64,000 nucleotides of DNA from Bimuria novae-zelandiae CBS 107.79 (GCA_010015655.1 ML976660.1:186001-250000); one strand, 5' to 3'. Shown: positions 40,381 to 52,271, counted from the first letter of the stretch. The notes: a model not told the origin generated them from the sequence alone. Made by a program: numbers and translations.

Positions 40381-41970
40381 GTACGCTATCTTAACAAGTG
40401 AGAAATAGCTAACATCTAGAGGCTATAAGAGGTGGCTTATGTGGGCAGGCAGCAGAGACTAATAATCCTATATACCTTATAGTACTAATTAAACTTAAAG
40501 GTAGCGTAACTACTATAACTATTTAAAATAAGTAGCTACTAAGTATTTATTATATAAAATTTTATATACTAATTAAAGTGCTCTAGCTAGGTAAGCCTAA
40601 AATTATTTATTATTTAGCTATTATTAATAATAGCTAGTACTTAGCTAGTAAGTAGGTTAGTATACTAGCTAGCCTAGTAAAGCTTACTAAGTAAGATAAT
40701 AAAAAGTAATATAAACTACTTAGCTACGAAGATAGCTTTAATTATTATAATATAGTTTTAATTACTTAGCTATATATGTATAGCCCTGCCTATAGTGTCT
40801 AAGCTAGTTACTACTTTACCCGTAGAGGTAATCCCTATTATAAAGTCTGTCTTATTAAAATTATAAATATTTATATTTAGTATACTATATGTCTATCGCA
40901 TTTCCTTTACAAGCTTATACTAAGTAAAATTTTTAATAGGATTCTTATAAAGCGCGCGCTAGCTATAAAAGCTTTTAAATTATTTAGTTTATAAATTTAG
41001 CTAAGCCTTAATAAAGTGCGATACTTAGTTCTTATTTATAAATTATAAAATAAGGATTTAGCCACGCGCAGTAGGTAGATAGTTAGCTATTTTATATATA
41101 TTAATAATATAAAATAAAAATTTATATTAGTTAAGGTCTAAGATTTACTTTACTAGGGCCTACTTATTTATAGGGTGTAGCTTTTATTTTTAGACGTTTA
41201 TAGACTATAGATTAGGGGATATTATAGAGCCTTATAGTTTTTTAATAGCTAAAGACCTAGCTAGTCTAAATCGCCTGTTTTAATAGAGCAAGCCTACCTT
41301 CTTTTTAGAGCTTCTGGGTACACTGTGTGGCTAGCATCGCGGGTGTTGTGTAAAGACGCGTCGTGATTTTGGTGGGGTGTCCCACTAACTAGTGTGTCCC
41401 ACTGACTGGTAGAACACGTTAAGAAGGTAAGCGCCCTGCTTACTAAGCTAATACTATGTAACTTCCCCACTGCACCAATAGGTACGCACAAGAATACCAA
41501 AGCTAGTGTATTCTTATATAGTATAATATATATAAGTAATGTTAGAGCTAGTGTTTAATCCTAGCTTCTATAAGCGAGTCGCCACGTGTCCCTTTACATA
41601 CCACGTGCTATCGTTATAATATATAGGCTACTTATTATAGATAGCTACGGAAGCCACAGCTCTATTCCTTTTAAGTCGTATTATAAAAATATTAAAATTA
41701 TTTATTCTTATATACTACTATACTTATTATATATCTTATAGCTGCTAAATATAAGACATTTTTTATTACTAAAAAAGGCGTACTCGCACTAAGTTAAATA
41801 GCTAATATAAAATTATATTAACTATATTACTAAAACTAAGTTTTTACTTACGTTTATTAACGCGTTTAATATATTAATTAATGAAAAAATAAGTAAATAA
41901 AAACTTTTATAGCGCTAGTTTAGTATCTTTTAATTTATAATTAGTATTATCGCAGAAGCTCGCTGGCTCG

Positions 41971-42129
41971 TAGCTAGAACTTTATTATATAAGCTAGGAT
42001 TAAGCTAAGTAGCTAAGCAGCCAAGCACGTAATTCCCCTAACTCTATAAATAGCTAGGCGTCTTTGTAGAGCTTTTACTTTTTAATAGACTTTATTTATA
42101 AGCTTCTTAATTTTTTTAACTATGCGCTA
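41971..42129. repeat. LTR-like direct repeat, copy A
   Basis: About 160 bp, including a well-conserved CTCTATAAATAGCTAGGCG and AATAGACTTTATTTATAAGC. It is repeated in the same orientation 2115 bp downstream. A TATA-like core and the spacing suggest the two long terminal repeats of a small or internally deleted retrotransposon. Confidence 0.5.
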
Positions 42130-42689
42130 TAGTTATAAGCCTAATACTTTTATAACGCTTTATAATATACTTGTTCTATACTAATTAATAATTATAGTAA
42201 TAAACTATTTTTTTCTTTTTATTATCCTTACGCTTATATCCTAACGCTTATATCTTATAATAAAGCTAGACTATATAATAATTACTATAAAGCTTTTAAT
42301 AAGTAACTAATTTATAAATTATAACTTATTCCGATCTTAGTACGCGTAGCTTAAAAACTACGTAAAAGTTTAACGAATATAAAATTATATTAACCCTAAA
42401 GCTTTTAAGTAGATAAATATACATAACTAGGCTTTAGAGCTACTAAACTTAAATACTAAGGGTAAGCCTTATGTATAATAGCTTAAGCGCTATAAGCTAG
42501 AATTTACTATTTATAGTTAGCTTATAATAAAGCTTTAGGCACTCTAGAACTAGGTTTATACTATAATTAATTTATAAAAGCTAGAATTTATAATATTATA
42601 GTTAAGTAAGTAGTAGACGCTATAGGCGCTAATTAAAGAACTTAAAAATAATTCCTATCTAAGTAATAATAATTAGAAGGAGCAGGTAC

Positions 42690-43150
42690 GACATATATAT
42701 AGTATTACGAGAGCAACGAGTAGAAGTGTTCTAGGCCAAGATAGGCTAGATTAATATACTTGTTCGGTGTCTACGTGTAGGTACAAGGCGTTGGATAAGG
42801 AAAAAAGGTTTTCTCACCCTATCCAGCGTGGATCTATCTATCTCGCTTAGTCTAGGTGCTAGTACCTAGATGGCTAGCGTCGTGTCTAACTAATTAGAAG
42901 CAAGCTTCGGGGTCTAGGCTATTAGGCCTTTAGGGCTAAGGCTATTAGACCTTTAGTTTTTAAAGTATAAGTTTAGAGGCAAAAGTCTACATACTAACAT
43001 ACTATTGTTAATAGTACGTCTAGACTGTCAGGTTGCCTAGGAGGTTACTGTGACATATAGAGAGGTCACCCTACGTCCACAGAACGGCAGGAAAACAGAC
43101 ATAACTAAATGGCTATCTAAATGGAACCGCGTACACGCTAATGCTGTACT
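42690..43150. other. Less AT-biased patch inside the transposon block
   Basis: This stretch has noticeably higher GC content than its surroundings, with phrases such as TTTTCTCACCCTATCCAGCG and CAGAACGGCAGGAAAACAGA. It has no open frame. It may be the less mutated edge of a further inserted element or solo terminal repeat. I could not define its ends. Confidence 0.35.
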
Positions 43151-43703
43151 CCTAAATCTCTTAAAAATAAAGAGTTTGCTACTAATAAAGGGTTTTCTAC
43201 GCTTAATATTATAATATAACTATAAGTAGGCTTAAAGAGAGCTTAATAACCTATTATAACTAGGCGTAGTAGTAACTCTATCTTTAAAAGGATATACTCG
43301 CTAGCTCACGTAGCTTAGCTAAATAACTAAGTATATAAGTATATACGCTACGCTTAGAGGGCGTACTCCTAATATAAGCTATAAGTGTCTATATAGAGTA
43401 AATAGCTAGTATTAATAGAAGCCTATAAATTGTAACTGCCTTTAGTACGCGCTTTAAGGAGAAGCTTCTTATAAGTTTTATAATAAGCTTATAAGTATAA
43501 AAATTAGTAAAATTAAAAGCTAAATTTAAAAGAATTAGTAGAAAGTATTATTAAATAGGCTTAAGTATAAAAAGTAAGCAGTAGACCCTCCTCTAGTTTT
43601 TATAAGGAATATTAAAATATAAATTATAATAAGCTTATAAGTAAGTAAATCTTTACTAGCTAGGCACTATAATCTTACAGCTACTTATTTTTTTTATATA
43701 CGC

Positions 43704-43884
43704 AGGTACTCGCACGGGTTATATTATAAGTAAATAATAATTTTTAAATATTTATTAAAGCTCTATAGTAAAAGTATGCTACTTTTATTTTTTTTATCTT
43801 TCTTTATAGGTACTTACGCGGGTTACGTTATAAGTAAATAGTTATCTTTAAATATTTATTAAAGTCTTATAGTAAAAGTACGCT
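43704..43884. repeat. 104-bp tandem duplication in AT-rich DNA
   Basis: Two units with a period of 104 bp both begin AGGTACT-CG-CGGGTTA and continue TTATAAGTAAATA ... TTTAAATATTTATTAAAG ... TATAGTAAAAGTA. They lie between the LTR-like repeats. Confidence 0.65.
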
Positions 43885-44085
43885 GATCCTCTTTTCTTTA
43901 CTTTTTTTTAAACCTTTATATAAAATAATTATCTAGACTAATTACCTAGTGTGCTAAAGATCTAAGCTAGACACTTTTTAAGCTCTACACGTAAGTTTAC
44001 TACCTTTTATATTTTAACTTATTACTTAACTTTTTTTTACTACGCTCTAAGAGCTAAGAAATATATTATAAAAGCTTACTAGCTT

Positions 44086-44241
44086 CTAGCTAAACTTTAT
44101 TATATAAGCTAGAATTAAGCTAAGTAGTTAAGTAGCTAAGTACGTAATCCCCCTAACTCTATAAATAGCTAGGCGTCTTAGTAGAACTTCTACTCCTTAA
44201 TAGACTTTATTTATAAGCTCCCTAATCGTTGCAACTATACG
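44086..44241. repeat. LTR-like direct repeat, copy B
   Basis: Partner of 41971-42129. Differences are almost all transitions (C/T and G/A), as expected from RIP after insertion. Confidence 0.5.
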
Positions 44242-44476
44242 CCACAAGTATTAAATTAATTAAATATATAATTAAAGACTTTACTTACTTTCCTACTTAA
44301 ACTTATTTTTTAGTAGTTATAAACACTTAGTAATACGCATAAAATTAGAAAGTAGTCTATCTTAGTATTAAAATAGTTTTTAATTACTATTTAAAGTTCC
44401 GTAATACTAGCGGAGGAAGCGTTATTACTATTTATAAAAAATATATAATAAATAGTATATAAATTTAAACTAATAA

Positions 44477-44632
44477 AGACCTAAATTAAGGAGCTTAAGG
44501 AGGCAAATGCGGCTTATATAAAGCAGAAATTACGTAAAAGGACACGTATACAGGCTAGAGGAATACTACTTACTGTAAAAGGACTGTAGCTAGTAGCTAC
44601 AAAAGAGCGTCCTGCAAAGAGGCAGCGCTTAT
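44477..44632 (+). pseudogene. Transposase C-terminal relic of the outer element
   Basis: The plus strand reads KT-stop-IKELKEANAAYIKQ, KLRKRTRIQARGILLTVKGL, stop, LVATKERPAKRQRL, stop. This corresponds to the basic coiled-coil tail of fungal pogo/Fot1 transposases (ELEEAN-AL-KRRRAKRTRLQ-GG-LT pattern). Stops are TAG and TAA where CAG/CAA (Gln) would be expected. It lies about 250 bp from the right terminal repeat, as in intact elements. Confidence 0.65.
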
Positions 44633-44885
44633 AAATAAATAAAGAGGATAGTAGAGAGAGTAGCACGTAGCGATAAAGGCTTTATAGTAAGTATAATAAG
44701 CTAGAGAATAACGTATAAACCTACTAAAAGGCTAAAAAGCTATTTTTTAAATTAGATATTACTTTTAGTAGGTTATTTTTAGATAGTGTTAATAATAATA
44801 GTAATAATTAAGAAGTATAAGTTAGTGTTGCTAAGAAAAAGTGCGCAGCTCGCCCGGGTGCGCAGCTCGCATGTGGAATACGTTA

Positions 44886-45484
44886 AAGCATAAACAACGC
44901 AAGAACGAAACACACGAGCCTTTTCGTTCTAGAAAGCCATTTGCAATCATCCCAGATTCCGCACGCCCATTGAACTTTAACTAATATATTCTCTATCCTA
45001 GAGACAGCGGCTGTGTTTAGCCTGCATATGTAGATGTTGTCCCATCCCAGTAAATCTACTCACAACCCAGTTCTTTCCAGGCACATGTCTGTGTTCCCAC
45101 CTGCATGCCCAAAAGCTCCTCAAATCCAAGCCATCCTACCCATTTAGCGCACCCAAAACATTACATCAGGTGAATACATAGAGTAAAACTAAACGCTCAG
45201 GCGCTGATAGTATGCTGACAGGCTATGCGAACAAGCGCTCAAAGGCTTCAAAAAGCCTTCCAAGAAGCTACAAAAATGCAAGGGAAATGATGTGCGTGCG
45301 TAAATGCCACGTCGATATTAAACCCGAACTCCAGAACACCGTGTTGCGCATTGGTAAAAAAAAAAGCTAAAAAGGTCCCGTCCCATGGTATCGTAGATGA
45401 CTTGTATTATCCTGAAATGCTGAAATGCTGAAATGCAATTGCGCCGCTCGTTGATTGAGATTTGTTGATGACCCTAACGCAGTC
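44886..45484. other. Spacer after the transposon block, no gene seen
   Basis: Normal composition resumes abruptly after the right TA. This is the 3' side of the DUF7820-like gene; nothing else recognised. Confidence 0.45.
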
Positions 45485-47820
45485 TTACTGGAACATCCAC
45501 TGGCAGTGGCAGGCGTCCGAAGGATCCCCCCGCCCTGCTATCTGCTGGGACCTGCGTTTCTTCGTTGGGTCCGACGGCGAAGCTGATGGTGGCCCGGGAG
45601 GTGCACCGAAGAAATCACTCATGTGCGGGTCGGACTCTTGGAGGTAGACCAGAACGCTTCCGCCGTTGCTGTCAGAAGCAGGGGCGATTTGTCCGTTGTC
45701 AAGAAGCTGCATTTTCTGGCAGTAGGGTTGTGGTGCTCCCGGAAGACGTCTTTCTTCAATCTTGACGATGCGAGGATACGGATAGGGGAAGCGGAAATTG
45801 GGTCCGTCTTGGCGATGGTAAAGTGTCCTTCGAGTAGGAGGCGGTGTAGTGGATGGGAACTCAGGTGTGGAGATTGGCAGTGTTGGTGTCGCGGTCATTA
45901 AGGAAGCGAACGGTTCTTCCGAGGCATCGGGTATAGGAGTAGTGTTAGTCATGGTGGCAGCCGTGGAATTGTCTGTGACATAGATGTAGCCTTCGATGTA
46001 TGTCGAGTTCCATACGCAATACCATGGATTGTCACCGGGTTGAACCTGGAAACGATAACGGAAAGAAGGATCTGTCCGCTTGCGAAGACCTTGACCGGCA
46101 ATGAACTCGTCCCGCTGCAGTACAACCACCTTGTCGTATCGCGACGAAAAATGCCACGCAGGCCCATAACCTTTGTAATCGAGATCTGTAACAAGTTGTA
46201 ATGGCGCCGGAGGCACCACAGGAGCCTGGAGCCCATATTGGATGCTCCCATCCGGAGCAACCCAGGCCTGCAAAGAGGCTTGATAACCCTCCGACGTTGA
46301 GTTGACAACGACCTGGAGGGGGGCAAAGGACATCTTGCATGACCAAGCTGCGTATTGATTGCCTACCAAGAGGCAACCAGGGCTGCTCTCTTGGGCAAAG
46401 CCAAGGGGTAGAGAAAACTGGCCCGTAGGCAAAGGAGCAAGCGAACTGGGAGTTGAAATTGGAGTTGCGCCAAAGAGTGTGTTGCCGGTGGTTTGCAGTT
46501 CACTGCGATCGTTAGCTTATCATATGAAAATAGAAGACCATGGCATTCGACTTACGGTCTGTCATGGCTCGAGTGGTCATCGTTATCCTGTTCTGACTTG
46601 TCTCTATTTTTGGTAACGAAAGTGCCAATGGCCGCACCAAGCACAATGGCGAATATGAGCAACAGCACCAGCAGAGCAATGACCACGGTAAGTGGGATTT
46701 TGCCCCAGAGACGCTTGCAACGCCAGTTCGCTTTCTTAACACTGGGTTCTTCTTCAGCTTTTTCCACAACAGCTCCCTCTTCGCTTGTCAACAAAGAGGC
46801 GGACTCGTTTGTGGTTGCAGGTCGCGGTGCCGCGTTTCCGGTCTGGGTTTCCGGCCGTTGTTGCGGCAGCAAGGCTGGTGCGATAGATGCCAATGGAGAG
46901 ATGGGAGACGCCGGGGGTGGAGGCACTGGAGGTTCGGCATTTATCGGCAACGCAATGTTAGAGGCAGCCATTGGATTTGACCTCGATTCGACAGGAGTTG
47001 CGCTCGCTTCTGCAGCCATTGATGCTTTCGTAGGGCCTTCCTCTGGATATCGCGAATATGGCGGTAGCTGCTCTGTGTGTCCAAAAGGCCCAACAATGTC
47101 CTGCTCTTCCCCATCTGGTCCAATCTGCCGGTGAAAGCCGGTGTTGATTCCGGGGAAGCCAACCGGTATGACTGACTGGACGGGTGGGACCGGCGTTTCA
47201 TCCTCCACGGTGTTCTGCGAATACATGCCATACGGGTGGCTGGGGCCCGTTTGAAGTGGTGGCGATAAAGATCGTTGTTGCGGTTGCTGGGTAGCGGTAG
47301 TCGATATGCTCGCGTTACGCGCCATGGTGTTCTGGGGGTACATGGCGTACGGATGACTGGGTCCAGAACCAAATGGTCCGTCCGAGTTGGCCATGGTTGC
47401 GAAGGACGCGGTCGAGCTGACGGATTCGCGGTGATACAAGGGCGTCGCCTGCGAACTGGGCCCTCGTTGATGCGCGCCACATTGTTGTTGTTGCCCCTTC
47501 TGCGAGGCCGTGTCCAACCCATACGGCACCTTTGCGATGCTATTGCGCGTTGCCATCCTCCTCAGATTGATTCCTTCTCCGGTTTGTAACGGCGTGTGCT
47601 GTGGTCGGTAGGGGTCGTACTCGTCCTCATCCTCATCCTCGATCGGACGGTCGTCGCGGCGACGCTCGCCCGCCTGCGTCGCCTGTGTAGGTCGGAAGCT
47701 ATCCGAGACGGATGGCATGAAGTCGTCCTCATCCGGATCCAGCGCGTACTCATCGTCGAAGACGTCCGGGTTCCTCGGCGGCTGCGGCGGCTTACCGTCC
47801 TTGCTGTTCCGTCGGTCCAT
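45485..47820 (-). CDS. Single-pass membrane protein, DUF7820-like
   Basis: Minus strand, two exons: 46556-47820 and 45485-46502, with a 53-bp GTAAGT...CGCAG intron; 760 residues. The long N-terminal part is cytosolic-looking, Pro/Ser/Gln-rich and acidic (FDDEYALDPDEDDFMPSVSD, two SGPSHPYAMYPQNTMA-like repeats near residues 155-215). A basic stop KKANWRCKRLWGK precedes one strong membrane helix (IPLTVVIALLVLLLIFAIVL). The outer domain in exon 2 has conserved Trp and Cys residues (NQYAAWSCKMSF, GDNPWYCVWNSTYIEGYIYV, PYCQKMQLLDNG) and several N-glycosylation sites. This arrangement resembles fungal DUF7820 proteins. The function is unknown; a cell-wall or surface role is inference. Confidence 0.75.
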
Positions 47821-50124
47821 CGCGTCGTCCCTTGACAGCCCCAGTCACGCCGCCAGTGAGCGTCAAGGGCGTGCGTATGCGCAATGCAAGCGGTGCGCGG
47901 TCGAGGCTGCGGCTCGGGGGCTCGGGGGCGCGGTCGGTGGGATGCGGGCGGGGGCAGCAGGCTCGTCGTCGGTGGTGTTGTGTGTGCGAAGGGCTGGCTC
48001 TAGCAGCAGCAGGCTTGAGACGGGAGGCATTGGCCCGTCGTGTCGAAAGCCGGGAGAGTTGCGCTAGTCAGGGGCCGTTTCAGCACGCCGTACCCCCAGC
48101 AGCCTCGCGCCACTTCAAAAGGCTCTTTTCCCGCCCAAGAGGCCAATGAAGTTATGCCATGCACATGAATTCTGCACTCGCCGTGCTGCTGGCATCCACC
48201 TGCTCTTTCTGCAAGTTGCCCACAGCCGTTTGGAAGGGAGAACCATTTAGCCAGAGAGCGCACTCCCCTAGTCCAATATCAAGCACAAGTTTCGCCGTGG
48301 CCAGTCGCGGGCTGGGCCGGCTTTCCCCGCACCAATAAACTAGGGCACGAACGAGCAAGAACCGTCCAATGTTGCGCGCCTGGCTTGTCGGAAGATATCC
48401 GTGTTTGCTGACACGAGCAGTTCGTTTCTTCCATTCCTCCACCTTGTGCGTCATTGTGCACATGGCGCGGTCAAATCTACAGCCGGCGGAACTTTCCATG
48501 GATATATATTGTTCCCCCAGGAGTTCGCTTACGGGAGCCCTTTGGCCTCCAGATCACATATGTATATAGAGTGACGACCGGGCTCAAAAAGTCACAAATA
48601 GCACTGTGAGAACGAAACAGATACTGGCGATGCATGTAGGAAGCCAGGCGCCGATCGATTTTGGGTAGCTTTGTCAAGTCCATCCAAGCGTCGGCGCGTT
48701 CGACGATTTGAGGCCTTCAGGATAGCTTTGAAGGTATTGTACCTGGTTTGCTAGTCTCTGATCCGTTTGAACATGTCAACTGGGTCGATAAGGGCTTGCA
48801 GTAAATAATTAGTATGATGCTGACTGCACTCTGTAAGGCTTGAAGATCACCAACGTAGAGTGATTGTTCCATTGAGGCAGCCTAATGCAGGGCATTCATC
48901 AGAGCAACGGCAGTTTTCGTTTTGAAAGCTGCAGAGGCTGTCACTGCCCGAACCCGATACAAGGATACCGTATTAGCCAGGATGGCGCACAAATAGGCGC
49001 TCGTGCTGATGCAGCGTGCAACTCGTGTGCTAGGCCAGGAACACCGGATGATGCCAGAGCTGAGAAGTAGACTCTTGAGCGATGTGGTAGGTAATCCAGA
49101 TGTCGAAATGTGCCATATTTGGCCAGAATACGTACGCAACCGTGGCTCAGACTGTGCACTCAGGATCCGATAGACCGCAGGATCAAACGCCACAGTTTGG
49201 GATACGCCGTGACCAGTTTGCATTGGACTGAAGAATTGACTGGGACAGCAACCTGATGGACAACCATGAGACCGATGGAGAGTTGTGAGTCCACGTATTC
49301 GACGTAGCTCGTATACTCCTCAGATCAAGCCAGACTCTCTTGCACTTTTGCTTTCCGCGCAGTATTGATGAGAGGTTCCTGTCAAATGTTAAAACGGTAA
49401 CGCATCCGTCACTGCCAACTGCAGACTTGGATGCAGCCGCGGTGTTGAGATGGGTTCTCAAGTGACAGCCGCGACAGGTCGTAACTGCTTTCATGCGTCG
49501 TACTCCAAGCTGTCGACGCCTTGTCTGAATGTATATGTAGGTAGAATATTCCCGCATGGCTCGCCATCTTCGAGTCGTCGTTGGGACAGCCGGTCGGTTG
49601 CCCAGTGACGGCCACGGGCTGGTTCCTGGGCTAACCACCGCGGGAAGTACCCACTCGCCCTGCAGCGGGCGCAAGTAACGTTGTGATAGGCGGTGCTAAA
49701 GCGATAAACTTTTCCATGGCACGGCGACAGCGGCGCACGTCCCGAATTTCGGTGACGCCGCCGATTCAGAGAACAAAAAGATGCATGTTGTGAAGGTGCG
49801 GAAAGGAGAACAATATCAAGAAGGTGTTGAGAATTAGCGAATGACCCCCACCAAAGAACGCAAAGGGCACAGGCACCGCAAGACTCGCCCCGAAAATGCG
49901 TGGCATTCGGGCACTTGTTGAGAAGCACATAATTTCGCACGAAAACAGTTTAAACCGCCTTCTGTCAAACCTAGAGCAGCAGATAGGCTCGGCAATTGCC
50001 ACTTTCAGCGCGTGCGAGATCGCCGCTACCAGACCGCAATTTGATTTAACCAGCGGTGTACCCCTCTGCTTCCTTACTCCTCGCCCATCCACGCCCTTTA
50101 CACATTTTCAGAACACACACAACC
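47821..50124. other. 2.3-kb intergenic region, no gene supported
   Basis: Divergent spacer between the DUF7820-like gene and HMG-CoA synthase. The longest frames (for example minus 49183-49674) are Arg/Ser-rich with no motif and overlap on both strands, so I treat them as chance. It may hold regulatory sequences for sterol synthesis, but I could not identify a specific site. Confidence 0.4.
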
Positions 50125-51728
50125 ATGGCTTCTCGCCCTACCAACATCGGCATCAAGGCCATTGAGCTCTACTTCCCTAGCCAGGCAAGTGCCCGCCCCA
50201 CAATTCGAGGGGGTGTAGCAAGTTTTCTGCTGCAGCGCATCACCCATGAAGACTGCGGGCTAACACATTGCAGTGCGTTGACCAGGCCGAGCTGGAGAAG
50301 TTCGATGGCGTCTCCCAGGGGAAATATACAATTGGTCTCGGCCAGACCAAGATGTCTTTCTGCGACGACCGCGAGGGTACGCATCCCTCGCAACAACTAC
50401 ACACAGGCACGCGAGCTAACGAGGTTACCACACAGACATGTACTCGCTCGCCTTGACCACCGTCTCCTCCCTTTTCAAGAAGTACAACATCGACCCCAAG
50501 TCAATTGGCCGCCTCGAAGTCGGTACCGAGACGCTGCTCGACAAATCTAAATCTGTGAAGTCCGTCCTCATGCAGCTGTTTGAGGAATCCGGCAACTTCA
50601 ACGTAGAGGGTGTGGACACTGTCAACGCATGCTACGGTGGAACCAATGCCCTGTTCAACAGCGTCAACTGGATGGAGTCGTCTGGATGGGACGGTCGTGA
50701 CGCCGTCGTTGTGGCTGGCGACATTGCGCTGTATAAGAAGGGCAACGCGCGTCCCACTGGTGGAGCGGGTTGTGTGGCTATGCTTATCGGTCCTGACGCG
50801 CCCGTCGTAGTAGAGCCAGGCCAGCGCGGCAGCTACATCACCCATGCCTACGATTTCTACAAGCCCGACTTGACGAGCGAGTATCCTGTCGTCGACGGCC
50901 ACTTCTCCATTCGATGCTACACCGAAGCCGTGGATGCGTGCTACAAGGCGTACAATGCCCGTGAGCAGACGCTGAAGAGCAAGACCAATGGTGCCAATGG
51001 CACCAATGGTACCAATGGCGTTAACGGCCACTCCCAGGAGCCGGAAACGCCATTGGACCGCTTCGACTACATGTGCTTCCACGCACCTACCTGCAAGCTC
51101 GTATCCAAGTCGTACGCACGCCTCCTTTACAACGACTTCTTGGTGAACCCTTCGAACCCAATCTTTGCCGAGGTACCTGCTGAACTCCGGGACCTGGACT
51201 ACGCCACATCCGTCACCGATAAGGCAGTCGAAAAGACCTTCATGGGTCTTGCCAAGAAGCGCTTCAACGCTCGCGTCCAGCCTAGTATTGAGATCCCTAC
51301 CATGTGCGGAAACATGTACTGTGGTAGTGTGTACGGCAGCTTGTGCTCCCTCCTTTCCAACATCGATGGTGAGAACTCCACTGGCAAGCGCATTGGCATG
51401 TTCAGTTATGGCAGCGGCCTCGCTTCCTCTATGTTCTCCTTCAAGGTCAACGGCAGCATCTCCGATATTCAGAAGAAGCTTGACATCAAGAACCGCCTGG
51501 AGAGCCGCCGCGTTGTTGCTCCTGAAATCTATGATGAGGTAAGCACCTACGTTACTATTATTTTGTCTACTGTAACTGACCATTGTGTAGATGTGCAACC
51601 TCCGTGAGCGCGCCCACTTGAAGAAGGACTACACGCCTCAAGGCAAGACCGATGATCTCTTCCCGGGCACCTACTACCTCACTGGCATTGACGGTATGTT
51701 CCGACGAACATACGAGATCAAGCAGTAA
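50125..51728 (+). CDS. ERG13: Hydroxymethylglutaryl-CoA synthase
   Basis: There are four exons: 50125-50184, 50274-50376, 50436-51538 and 51591-51728 (467 residues). The enzyme condenses acetyl-CoA with acetoacetyl-CoA to HMG-CoA in the mevalonate (ergosterol) pathway. Visible landmarks are [47 protein letters not shown], the catalytic Cys in [12 protein letters not shown] (about residue 120), [16 protein letters not shown] with the catalytic His, and [15 protein letters not shown]. Intron 1 (50185-50273) has a GC donor (CAG/GCAAGT) and a normal CTAAC...GCAG end; the conserved protein junction SQ-CVDQ requires it. A low-complexity [14 protein letters not shown] linker lies in a surface loop before the [11 protein letters not shown] block. 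The gene is intact. Confidence 0.95.
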
Positions 51729-52271
51729 ATATTCATTTTCGCTTCTTTGGTCCGCTGCATGTGAGCATTTGCAGGAGTCTGTTTCATGATTCGGCTTATC
51801 TCGTCAGCTGCAAGATCCTGATACCCTCTGGGGGCTTATAGAGCTTTATGCGAGGATTCGTGTGGGATGATGACGGTTAGATGATTTTATGGTTGGTATG
51901 GGCTGGGATAGGAGGATTTAATCATAGGCTTTGGTATATGGGACATAGCAGCTATAGCTATCGACTGCATTTAATAGGTGCCCTACGGGCTCGCAATGAA
52001 GGTTCAGCTAGACAATGGGCTGGAACGCATATGGCACGCGTGTTTCTAGTTGAGGTGACAATGTTACACATTGCCCATTTTGAACGCCCTTCTCTACCCA
52101 GACAGGAGCGGAGATGCTATATACAGATTGAACCAAAGCAGATAATCTTTACAGACTCCACTGAGTCCCTGTAGACCTACATCAAGTGATGCACAACATG
52201 TCCCAAGCTATCTATGCTCGAGACTCCAAACGCCATGCCAAATGCTTGTGAATTGTATGCCAGTATACCCC
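51729..52271. other. Convergent spacer, no gene seen
   Basis: 3' ends of the HMG-CoA synthase (plus) and COX16 (minus) genes. No supported feature. Confidence 0.45.

Larger units (their letters stand above)
39301..41419. mobile_element. Inner Fot1/pogo-like element
   Basis: The 2119-bp element is nested in the outer block. The left end reads ACGTGTTCCACCAGTTAGTG and the right end, reversed, ACGTGTTCTACCAGTCAGTG. Both are followed by copies of an AGTGGGACAYACTAGTT motif (four in tandem at the left). TA lies on both sides (39299-39300, 41420-41421). The minus strand around 40150-40380 encodes the C-terminal part of a DDE transposase (see separate entry). The length fits complete Fot1-type elements (about 1.9-2.2 kb). 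Most of it is AT-rich and stop-filled, so it is inactive. Confidence 0.88.
38424..44883. mobile_element. Outer Fot1/pogo-like element, RIP-mutated, with nested insertions
   Basis: The 6460-bp block is bounded by inverted repeats of about 40 bp. The left end is GCGTATTCCACATGCGAGCT, GCGCACCCGGGCGAGCTACG at 38424-38463; the right end at 44844-44883 is the reverse with two or three changes. Both ends abut TA (38422-38423 and 44884-44885), the target duplication of Tc1/mariner-pogo elements. The terminal repeats are GC-rich, but the interior is extremely AT-rich with TA steps everywhere, as RIP produces. Near the right end, plus strand, is a transposase C-terminal relic (see 44477-44632). The size is about three times that of a normal Fot1 element because other elements have inserted into it. 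Confidence 0.88.

Noticed and set aside
42000..44300. AT-rich block considered as mitochondrial DNA insertion
   Set aside because: No mitochondrial protein, rRNA or tRNA sequence is visible, and the TA-step excess with transposase relics fits RIP better.
38424..44883. Clustered short tandem motifs in the AT-rich block considered as a CRISPR array or centromere
   Set aside because: The repeats are subterminal transposon motifs with TIRs and TA duplications. The AT bias is explained by RIP, and CRISPR arrays do not occur in fungal nuclear DNA.
49183..49674. Minus-strand 163-codon ORF in the 2.3-kb gap
   Set aside because: Arg/Thr/Ser-rich composition typical of chance frames, with overlapping ORFs in other frames; no motif.
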